27,500 bases of DNA from Symbiodinium natans (Eukaryota > Sar > Dinophyceae > Suessiales > Symbiodiniaceae). The notes under the pieces were generated by a model. The model worked only from the letters and a program-made list of their open reading frames with translations. It searched no databases and was not told where the DNA came from. Position numbers and translations under genes: made by a program. This document shows, piece after piece, positions 9,835 through 19,600 of this stretch (the first letter of the stretch is position 1; each line of letters begins with the position of its first letter). The stretch is from contig CAJNDS010000545.1 in the NCBI GenBank assembly GCA_905221605.1, forward strand, positions 1 to 27,500, in the 5' to 3' direction.

Positions 9835-10559
9835 TTGGTCCTACAGAGCAGGGCACAGTTTCTTTCACACTCTCTCACGCTCTCGTTTTCTCACACAATC
9901 TCGCGCGCTTAAGTGCCGCTCAAGGATGTGGGATAAACATGGACATGCTTGGGCATGCGCCTAAGTTTTTGAAGGTAAGGACGTGGAGACGGTGAGCAGA
10001 AGCATAGCGACGGTAAGGGCATTTTGGCCACGTCGGAGAGGGCGCATTCTGTCTAGCTCTCCCTTTCTCTTTCACACAAGCTCTCGTTTGTCAATGTTTG
10101 TGAAGTGCCGCTGACGGATGTGAGACAAACATGTGCATACTTGGGCCTAAGTTTTTGAAGGTAAGGACGTGTAGACGGTGAGCAGAAGCATAGCTACGGG
10201 GGGGGACGCATGCTGGCAGTTCGGACAGGGCGCATTTTCTATCGCTCTCACACAATCTCTCCTTTCTCCATGTTCCTCACACGTGCGAAGTGCCGCTCAA
10301 GGATGTGAGACAAACATGGGCATGCTTCGGCCAAGTTCTTGGGTTGAGGCAAAACCACTGCATAATGGCGCCGCAATGCTTGTGCTTTGCGCGTCTCTGC
10401 ACGTGACGTGTACAGAAACAGGTACATGAAATACATGTTGTTCGTTTTGCTCAGACGCCCCCCCCCCCTTTGTCATGCTCATATCCCTGGTGCTCGTTTT
10501 GCTCAAACGCCCCCCTTTGTCATGCTCATGCTGCATCCCTGGTGCTCATTTTGCTCACA

Positions 10560-12422
10560 CCCCACGAACAACCCAGCCCAGGGATGTTCCCTTGGAGTTC
10601 CGGGGCAGCCAGTCCCATTGTGGACGTTCCTTCGTCTCCTACCACCTCGTGGCCAAAGACCTGGAGACCACTAGAAGCTTGCTCTGGGCACGCGGCCCCG
10701 CGAAACGTTCCGGGAAAGCAGGCCTCGAAAACCCGTGGTCCTGCAAATCCGTTTTTTGGACTAATAATTCTATTGTCCCACAACGGTTTTGCAGGACCAC
10801 GCGTGTCATCTTGCAGTTCTCGTACGTGGCTTGTCCTGTGCGGTCCTGCGGTAATGGTTTCTGCAATGAGAGAAGGTAGACATTGGGTCCTGTCACGTTC
10901 CTGCGCAGCGTTTCGCAGGCTTGGACAGTGAGCCAATGATAGGGGAAGACTCGGCAACCATCTTTGGGCAAGCCGCTTTTGGGGGCAGAAATGGACGCCA
11001 GGAGGCAGCTCTGGCTCAAGAACCGATTGAAAAATACAAATAACTGTTTTTCCTTTCAAGTTGGAGCAGACAAAGGCTTTTTCCACATGCAACAATGTTT
11101 TGGAAGTGTTGTCCTTCGTTCTGAACGGCTCGGGCATGTCAAACTACCTAGATATCACCAACAGTTGCAGTGTTTTGTTGTGTTTTTCGCTTGTTTGGAG
11201 TTGCATGATTTTTGACATGTTTTCTGATTATTGAGCTTGCTTTGAACCGCGCCCGCTTTTTTTCAAGCATGTAGGGCGGTGGGAGGGGGCTTGGGCGGGA
11301 GGGCGGGCCGCGGCCGCGCGTGTGCTGAGGCCTGCGAATGCCCGCATGCTCTGGCTTGTCATGCCCAGCCAAGTCGGGCTCAACTGATGTGCGACAGGAA
11401 AACTGCTGCTTGCCATCGGGTGCACGCCAAATCCAGGCAACAGGCAGGCGACAACCTTGGATTTCCAGACTTGTTGCTCTCCGTCCTGTGCATCGTTCAC
11501 ATGTCCTGCATCCTTTCTTCCGAAGCTGTCAGCTATGTCTTCCATAAGCCTGAGTACATCAGATTGCTGTGAAGGCGCATGCCAATTGTACACATGTTCC
11601 AGTGGTTTGTGGTTGACAGTACGCGGGCAGCTTCCATGCTTCTGACAGATGCCAGCTGTTGCGTTCAAACGTGCACAGGCTTGAGCACCATCGTCTCGAA
11701 AAAGGCATGTTGCAAGCTCGATAGCTGTCTGGCTTTTACGCGTCCAGTTGGCTTCACGCCGCTTCTGGCACACCTAGCACAGTGTCACAGACAGCCTGTT
11801 GCGTGCAAGAGTGTTCATCTTTCCACTGCCCGGTTGTCCCCCAGAAGAAGACACCAGAAGAAGACTTTAGGGCTCAAGGGGCTAGGGGAAGCGGCTTTGC
11901 CTGCAAGTACCTGACGCCCCTCCTTTTTGTTTGCTGATGCTCACCATTGCTCAAACCCCTCTCCCCTTTTTTTGCTCCTATCCGCCGTGGCTCAGGACGG
12001 TGTTCATCTTGCTCGTGCACCCCTCCCCCTTTTTTTGCCGATGATGCTGCGCCTTGGGAAGCTTTCACCGGCGCACAGGCTGTCCGCTCGGCGTCGGGAC
12101 GCTCATGTGCGGGTTACCCTGGGGGTGTTCCAGCTCCAAGTCAGGTCCAGGTTACTTTGACGTTCTTGCACCGACGCAGAAGGTCGTGCCAAGTCGCTGC
12201 AAGACGGCGTTTGGCCAGATTTCCGCTGTTGAAGGGTGGGCACTTGCCCAAACTGGTAAGGGAGGTCTCTGGAGGGGGACTCTGTCATCTTAAGGCCGGC
12301 GGCAAGATGGTGGTTGGCCAGATCTCAACTGTTGTTGTTCCACGGTGCCTTACCAGCGGCCCCAGTTTGGGGTGCAGGAAAGCCAGGTATTTCCAAGTAT
12401 GTTGCGGGTTACCGCTGCTGTA
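10560..12422. other. No confident gene; second copy of the 3061-4926 region
   Basis: Duplicate of 3061-4926, with a 3-bp indel near 12165 as the only clear difference. It contains the second copies of the 68-bp hairpin and the G-rich block. It ends at 12422, where the homology to copy 1 breaks off ahead of the transposase. Confidence 0.6.
10734..10801. repeat. 68-bp inverted repeat, second copy
   Basis: Same sequence and arm geometry as 3235-3302, carried by the second large duplicate. Confidence 0.85.
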
Positions 12423-12450
12423 ACAGAATTAACAGAGGAGCACGTAAAGG

Positions 12451-13184
12451 TCAAGTACCATGAGCGGCAATAAAGCCCACCGAGCACAAAGTACAAGGGG
12501 CAACCACACCCTCATCAGTGGACACATTGGCACATAGCTCCACTGTCTGCGAACAGATGGCCAAAGTGAGGTCGGTCCAGCCAGGAGCATTAAAACCAAT
12601 TACGTGGCTCTGAATCTATTATGAGAGGAACAAGGTATGAATGCCACGGCCAAAGGAAGTGATAGGGGAATTGTCCACACTCACACAGTTCTGTTGTCTT
12701 GGCGTTAAGACCTGGAGCAATGCATCTACCCTACCCCATCCAGTTTTGTGCCCGATTAAAGCCCCGACAACTCTTGAAGACCACTTGGGGGTCAAAGAAA
12801 AGTGCTCCGAAAGTGATTGGGCAAGCGCACGTTCTCCAACGCACGAGATGGCACGGAGATTTGATGAACTTATTTTCCATTCCATTGACACGGTAGCGCG
12901 AGGTTGAGTGGCAGCGTCGAGCCTTGCAATGACTTTAATGAGAGTCCATGCAAGTAGGAGTTTTTCCTAATCCAGATCTTCGACGATCTCGTGAATGATC
13001 TGTGGATTTCCGAAGGAGACGCCTCGATAAAAAGATCCTTTGGCACGGGGAAAGGGCTTCGTTCGACTTGCTTTCCTCTAAGAGAGCCAGGAGGATCCCT
13101 CCCGCTGCAGCAGGGAGGGCTGTGATCGAAGTCAGCTGTGCTGGAATGACTGCCAATGGCTTCATGGTAACGGCAAGCCAGGAG
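12451..13184 (-). pseudogene. Decayed ORF, downstream part; possible endogenized viral capsid-like gene
   Basis: On the minus strand this stretch reads as one protein-like sequence broken by a few lesions. A hydrophobic piece (contains KPLAVIPAQLTSITALP, about 13165 downward) is followed by a frameshift near 13045, then a long open stretch with a single in-frame TAG near 12958 (before it GNPQIIHEIVEDLD; after it KWSSRVVGALIGHKTGW). A second frameshift near 12615 leads to a C-terminal piece (FNAPGWTDLTLAICSQ) ending at a TGA at 12451-12453. Codons look richer in A/T-ending forms than those of the neighbours. The 5' part lies beyond the copia element, at 24757 onward. The compact two-ORF order and strand-like C-terminus suggest a non-retroviral RNA-virus capsid of the dinoflagellate-infecting type. 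That identity is inference only; it could equally be an unknown host gene. Confidence 0.5.
13180..13184. other. Target site duplication AGGAG, left copy
   Basis: AGGAG directly precedes the first base of the 5' LTR and is repeated directly after the last base of the 3' LTR (24757-24761). A 5-bp duplication is the length made by Ty1/copia integrases. It fixes both ends of the element and shows that the flanks were once contiguous. Confidence 0.9.
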
Positions 13185-13582
13185 TGTGAAAGTTCCTGTC
13201 TAAGGACATGTTAACTTTGTTGTCCTGCATGCTGGCTCAGAGTTGTGTGTGTGTAGTTGTAGGAACTCCGTAGTTGTGCCTTGGAGGCTCGACGGGAGTG
13301 CTGCTTTAAGTGGGAAAGCCTTTTGAAGTGCTTGAGTTGTAGGGATGTGTGTCTGGAAGCTGTAGAAGTGTCTGTGCACGTTTTTGCCTGCTTTAGGTGT
13401 AGTTGGGTAGGTCCCGAGAACTCCCACTGACGTTTGAGTTTGTGTTGTGGCTGTGGAGAACACGTGGCAGAGCAGAGTTTTCACCTGTGTGTAAAGAGTT
13501 TCACTGACGAAGCCTCCGGCTTATGATTTTGGCTCAAGTCGTGAGAAAAGAGGGTTCAGCGCGCTGCTGCTGTGTTTTCACA
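13185..13582 (+). repeat. 5' LTR (398 bp)
   Basis: Starts TGTGAAAG, ends TTTTCACA, and is bounded on the left by AGGAG. It should hold the element's promoter and RNA start. No TATA box or AATAAA is evident, which is normal for dinoflagellates. It contains a GT-rich run near 13244 and the spliced-leader match at 13526-13538. A 94-codon minus-strand frame inside it is repeated in the 3' LTR and is not considered a gene. Confidence 0.95.
13526..13538 (+). promoter_or_regulatory. Dinoflagellate spliced-leader relict or mimic in 5' LTR
   Basis: ATTTTGGCTCAAG matches the last 13 bases of the conserved 22-nt dinoflagellate spliced leader exactly; upstream of it the resemblance stops. It lies 44 bases before the LTR end. 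A chance exact 13-mer in a 398-bp LTR is very unlikely (order 1e-5 counting both strands). It could mark the 5' end of a trans-spliced RNA copied back into the element. Confidence 0.75.
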
Positions 13583-13594
13583 TGGTAGCGGAGC
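13583..13594 (+). other. Primer binding site (initiator-Met tRNA type)
   Basis: TGGTAGCGGAGC begins at the base after the LTR's terminal CA. It resembles the TGGTAnCnGAGC class of copia sites complementary to the 3' end of initiator methionine tRNA. The 43 bases from here to the polyprotein ATG form the internal 5' leader. Confidence 0.75.
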
Positions 13595-13625
13595 GTGTGT
13601 AGCACGCTCGTAGAAACTAGAAGCC

Positions 13626-16600
13626 ATGGCTGACCCCGGGCTGTCGACCCCTGTGCCTGAAGACGAAGACGACGAAGCTTTGTTTGGCCCCGGTGGTGCC
13701 CAGGACGGGCAACAACCGCCAACACAATCCCCTGGAGCTTCTGCTTCAGCGGGAGGACCCGCCACGGTCGTCGGACTTGACCCTCAACTCCAGCAGATGA
13801 TGGTCCAGATGATGCAGAGTCAGCAAATGATGATGCAGAATCAGCAACAGACACTTCAAGTTCTGGTGGCAAAGATGGAGGCCGACGAGAGAAGGAGACG
13901 TGAGCAGGAAGCATTGTCGGCAGCTGTGAGCAACCCATTTGGGGGTGCTTCAAGTGCAGCAGCTGCCGGAAGTCCCACGGCAAAGGCTTCTGCTCCTCCA
14001 CCGGCACCATCACAGAACCTGCATGTTGGAAGTAACCGTGCAGAGAAGTATCTGCCAGCATTGCCGCTCATCGATAATGTGTCGATGGGAAAAGGGCGTG
14101 TGAGAGAGCTGGAGGAGTACCATCGGTGGTGCGAGGTGCTTGCTTCCTGGCTGGCGTTGATAGACGACAACTATGTCAATGAGTTGCGCCAGGCAATGAC
14201 GCATGACCGTGAGATCAAGCAGTCTGACATGGCAGTTCCGGTAGCATCGCGTTCGGCGAGGTTGTTTTACTACCTGCAACAAAGTCTGCAGAAGTTCGAA
14301 CGTGGGATGGAACTGGTGAGAAGCACGTCGATGCGTCAAGGACAAGCTGCTTGTGGTTATGAGGTGATGCGTCAAATGCACCAGACCTTCAGCATTGTCT
14401 CTCGCATGGAGGCCATTGCTGTGAGAGATGAAGCCCTTCGCCTAACTTCGAAGGCGAGTTCGTACAAGCGACCGCTTGACTGCGTCCGCTTCCTTGAGGA
14501 CGAGCTTGGGAAGGTAGACCAGAAGCTGCATCGGTTCCCTGAACTGAGGCTTGGAGCATCTGATCGTTCAACCCTTCTTCTTCAATCTGTCAGCCCAGAG
14601 TGTAGGCATTACGTTGTCCTGCATGGGAAGTCTGGGAGCTGGGAGGAACTGGTTGAAAGCATCCGGTTCTACGAGGAGCAAACCCGATTGTGTGATGCCG
14701 GTTCGCTGAATGCAGTTGGGGAGCGCGGCCTCTGCTGGAACTGTGGCAAATCAGGCCATATGAGTTGGCAGTGCCCCGACAAGAGCTCTGGAAAAGGGAA
14801 GAAGAGGGATGAACCGAAAGGTGGAAAGCCTTCTGGTTCCAAGAATCGAGAGAAGAGCCCTAAAGGGAAGGGCAAAGGCAAAGGGAAGACAGACAAAGGA
14901 AAGGGTGGAAAGCCCAAGGGGAAGCCAAAGAACAAAGGAAAGCCCAAGGGCCGAGCTGTGGAAGACGAGCAGTCTGATCAGGTGATGGCAATGCGGTCTC
15001 ATCATCTGAGTGGCTTGGGTCCGGGGACAAGAACTAATGAGCCCAATGAAGCTGAGCCCCCTCGTCTCACCATGACGAACGGAGAGATCGAGAGACTGAA
15101 CCAGTCCTCCTCTAGGAATAGCTCTTTCGCATGGCTCATTGATAGTGGAGCCACCTGCCACGTGTTGTCAGAGAGTGCGTTGGGTTTTTACGAAGTCGTC
15201 AAGGAGCATTCGGGACCTCTTCCTGTGCTCATGAGTGCTAGCGATACGCCCATGGAATGTGTCAAGTTGGTTGACATTCGGGTGAAGTTTGGGAAGTTGG
15301 GGCCCGTAGTGCTTCAACAGGTCTTGGTTTGCAAGATTGGTTTCAACGTAGTCAGTTCTTGGCAAGCATCCCTTTCGGGATGGAGTACCTGGCTCACCTC
15401 AGAGCCTGGAGCAAGCTGCTTGGTGAAGCAGACGGAACGAGGTTCCTCGATGTGGGTGCCTTTGGTTCGTGAAGCCAGGAGCTGGTGGGCGTTGGCTAAG
15501 GAGATTGGCCCTACCAAGGCAAAGCCGAAAGGAAGAAGAAGCAAAGGGGACTCACCCAAGCCGGGGTGGAGCCCGAACGACGACGCGATGGAAGTGGATA
15601 AGGTGCAGAAGAAGGCACCGCCCAACGTAGGAAGAGCATTGGAGGTGACACCTTTTAAGTTTTTGCTGCGAGCATTTTCAGTGAAGCAACATGTGGGGGA
15701 ACATGAGCTGCATGAGCATGTTTTTCAGGAGCGTTTGAGTGGATGTGAGCATGCTGCAGTTGCGAAAGTAGGAGTAGACCTGGAAACCCCACCCTCTGCA
15801 TGTTGTGCTGAAGCTTTATGTTCCGCCGCAGCTGTTTTGCTTAAGTCTGCAAGCAACACGTCTTTGGAGAAGCAAACCAGTAGGGACACACGCTGTGGAG
15901 ACAAGGGTTTTGAGTGCGTAGGGGTAGGGCCTGTGCCGCTCCAGCCTCAGAGTGTTTGCATTAGGAGTAGGAGTGCCTTGCGTGTAGGACGTAGGAGTGA
16001 CTTGCACCCCAGCGCTTGTGTGCCTGAGTGGTTGTTGGGACAGAGTGAAGAGAGGAAGTGTGCCTTTCGGAGTTTGCGTTGGCCAGGAGTGTTTCTGAAA
16101 GCATTGCTGGTGTTGTGTGCTCTAGGAGTGTTTTGCTCAAAGCCTGGAGCCTTTGTAAGGGACCTTGGAAAGGATGGAGCTTCCGGAAGCCTCGCCTCCG
16201 CTCTGTCTTGTGAACTCCCAAAGTGGGAGTGTGGCCCAGGTGGAAGCCTTTTCGACGAGCATGATTGCTCGTCTTGCGCACCGTTTCGAGGAGGAAGGTC
16301 AGCTGTCTCTTTCGAGGCAGCTTCTCCAAAACATCGACCTTTTTACCTCGACCCCTGGCTCGGTCGAACGGCTGTTGGGGATTCCAGCCTGCCTTGGGGA
16401 GTTGGAGACACAGGAGTTGGTGATCAATACAAGCGGCATTCCGGTGAAGCAACCTATGCTCATTGCCGAGCTGCGAGCCATTGCTGCTCCGACGGTGGAC
16501 CAGTCGGTTTTGACGGACACCCTCGTCGAAGAGCACGACCGTCGTGCAGAGTATGCAAGGTATGGCTATGTTTTGACCACCATGGGGGTGGTAGTCGCCG

Positions 16601-19600
16601 ATGTGACTGCTACCATCCGCCAACCGCACCTTCCATGCGAGCAAAGGGGGTACTGGCGCAACAATCAGGTTGGCATCCAGCTCACCTTGAAGAAATTCCT
16701 TCTGTACCTGGAGGCGATTCGAGAGTTGCGGTGCCATCCTGCTCAATACCAGTTGTTCGAGGCAGGGCTAGCAAGCATTCTGCCAAACGAGCTCAAGGTC
16801 GAGCGTGTGCCGGCTGCCGACTTGAGAGCGCTTTTGGCGGACGTGCTCGTCCAGAGCAACCGCCGGGTGACTTTGGCTGCTCAACCGCCAACTATAATAC
16901 CGGATGTTGCACCATCCGCGTCGGGTGGCACGGCACCGCCTCTTCACAAAAGTGCCCCAGCTCCACCTCCTTCGGGGTGGGCTTTGCTCAACCAAGCGCG
17001 TGCAAAAGCCGAGGCAATGATTCGATTGCATGCCGACATGAAGAGAGCTGCAACAGCCGAGGTGGCTCCATCATCGTCGACGGGCCCCGCTTTTCCACCA
17101 GGGCCTCCGGCTTTCTTGCCGTTCAGCCCTCCTTCCCCGCTTACGCCGTCCGTCTTTTCCTATGCTCCATCGTCGGCACCAGGCACGCCTATGGAAGCAG
17201 GCATGCCTCTAACTCCGCCTCCTCTACCTCCTCCATCTTGGGCACCAGGCACGCCTATGGAAGCAAGCCTGCCTATACCTCCGCCTCCTCTACCTCCTCC
17301 ATCGACACCGCACCCAGATACATTGAGGGAGCTTGCGGGCGAGGTTCCAATGGAGGTCGAGACGCCGATGACGCCCGTGGAGGCATTCGGTGCCCCTGGG
17401 ACCCCTATGGACGTGAGTTCCGAGGTCCCAATGGAGCCAATGGTCGGTGGCATTGGAAGTCCGGGGAGCGCTTCTCCTTTGACCCCGCCGGCAGAGACGA
17501 GTATGGTGGTTCCAAATCCACCGATGGACAATTCGGATGTGGGAGACTCTGGCTCCGAGATGGATTGATATGCTTGGGTATGGGCCCTGAGGGCCTAAAA
17601 GCCGGGCATGAGCTGCTCCGATCTTCGCCGCAATGCACAAAATTGGTAGGAGTAGGTCTGAAAGCCCTGCTGTTTGCAGTAGGAGACTGGCTGTGTGCAT
17701 TAGGAGGTAGGGTAGGAGCGTTTGAGTGCTTGGTAGGTGACTGTGAGTGCAGCCTGCCTGCCGCGAATGGGTCTGCACACTGTCCCTCTGTGCCCAGGTC
17801 TTCATGGAAAGGAAGCAGTGCCTTGGCTTTAGGGTTGGTTCTGGGTTTGGTTTTCAGAGGTTGGCTGCGTAGGTGCGTGAAGCTTTTGAGTGTGCGCCGT
17901 AGGAGTAGGCTGAAGTTTGTGCGTGTAACTTTGGTAGGACGTGTGCCACGTAGGTCTTGGAGTGTTGTGCGCCGCCTGTTGTTTTTGCGTGGCGTGCTTG
18001 CTTGTGAGTTGAAAGCTGAGCCTACGGGCGAGGAAGCAAAAGGGCCAATGATGAAACGTTGGCGTGCCTTGAAGAAGTGGGCCTTGTGTGGGCTTGGGTC
18101 CCTGCGGGGGTCCGAGCAAAAGAAGGCCGTGGCACGTTCTGAGGCCCTGCGTATGCTTGCTGGTTTGCCGACCCCGGTTGTTGTGAATTCGGAGTCGGAG
18201 GAAGAGTTGATTCCTGATCCGTTGGAAGCTGAACTTGCGAAACCCAGCGGAAGTGAACCCCCTAGGCCCTCCGATGTTCGAAAGAAACCCCGTGTGGAGA
18301 ATGTTCCCTCAGGTGAACCGGGTGCCCTGAGTTCCCCGGAGGTGGTGAGCGATGCTCTGGATCCTGAGGTTCCGGTCTATTTGACCTCGGAGCGGCTGAA
18401 GGCGCACCGAAATAAGGGCCACCAACCTTATCTTAGTTGCTGTGACACATGTCAAAGCGCTAGAGGGAGAGTGCCGGCTCGTAGGAAGCACATGAAACAC
18501 CACCACGGACCCGGAGAGTTGCAAGTCGACTTTGGATTTTTCGGAAAGAATGTTCGTTTCCTTCTCATGGTTCATGTGGTGTCGGGGTACATACATACCG
18601 TGGTCTTAGGACCTGAGGATGAAGTGCCCGCTGTATCGGTTTGCAAAGCCTTTACGGAAATGGGATTGAGTGGATTGGACATTGTTGTCCACGGGGACCA
18701 AGAAAATCTCCTCGAGAGTGTTTTCCGCAATGCAGCGAAACACCGGACATTCGGGGGGAGGTCAATGCACTGGGTCCCGTTCGCGATAAACAGACCTCAA
18801 GCGAAGGGCATCGTTGAACGCCATGTTTGCCTTGTGAAAGAAGCGTTCTGGTCTGTTTGGCTGGGCTTAGAAGAGCGTGTAGGTGAAAAGTTGCCTCTAG
18901 GGAGCCATCTGTTTGTTGAGGCCATGAGGTACTCTGTGAGGATGCATAACTTGTTTCATGTGTCCAAGGAACACAGCACGCCGTTGGAGAGACTGCGTGG
19001 GTCGACAGTTCAGCCAGTGAAGAGCTGTGAGTTTGGGGTTGTGGGTTTTGGGAAGCCTCAGAAGGACTACCCAGAGCACCGCGGAAAGCGCCTGGTGAGG
19101 GCACTCTATGTAGGACCTCACGGTGCTAATGGATCCGGGATTCGGGTCTTTGTTCCAATAGGTGTTGGAAAGCCCCCTCGTTTGGAAATCTTCAGCTCTT
19201 TTCGTGCCAAAGATCCAGTGGAGTTTGACAAAGCTGCTTTGCGTGACCTTCGAGGTAATAAGGAAGACCCTGAAAGACCCATTAAGTTCGATGTTCCAAT
19301 CGATGGTCCGAGTCCGCCGCTTGATTCCCCAAATATCCCTGAAGGAAGTCTTGAGTTTCCTGTTGAACGCACCGAACCACCTGCTCTTGAGGGCCCTGAA
19401 GCAATGGAAGAAGAAGGAGAGTTGGATGGGTATTCTCCGGATTTTTCGGACGTGCCTGAAGAAACAGGCATGGAGGTTGAGCCTCCCGGAGGCGTAGGTC
19501 TTGAGGACCTCGATGCCCCTATGGATCCAGGAGAAGACGATGCCATGGAAGAGGGCCTGACGTGGCTCTATGAGCATGGCCTTAGGCAACTCTTTGATGG

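Larger units (their letters stand above)
7518..12422. repeat. Tandem duplication, copy 2 (truncated at 12422)
   Basis: Second copy of bases 1-4926. It follows the single-copy part of the unit (4927-7517), so the unit is head-to-tail with a period of about 7.5 kb. The match stops at 12422, immediately before unrelated sequence. The copy therefore lacks the transposase and the start of the coiled-coil gene. Most differences from copy 1 fall in the first 240 bases and inside short-repeat tracts, as expected for a young duplication changing by slippage. Confidence 0.97.

Noticed and set aside
9405-9995. 196-codon hydrophobic ORF that looks like a repeated membrane protein
   Set aside because: It consists of 132-bp satellite-like monomers whose length is a multiple of three, so the open frame is expected. 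The copy-1 version is broken by a 20-bp block, and no independent coding signal is visible.
13200-13484. 94-codon minus-strand ORF in both LTRs
   Set aside because: It is identical in both LTRs because LTRs are copies. It is antisense to the element with no coding features.
16165-16173. TTG codon as the start of the overlapping ORF
   Set aside because: A real ATG follows three codons later at 16174, which is the more plausible start in a nuclear gene.
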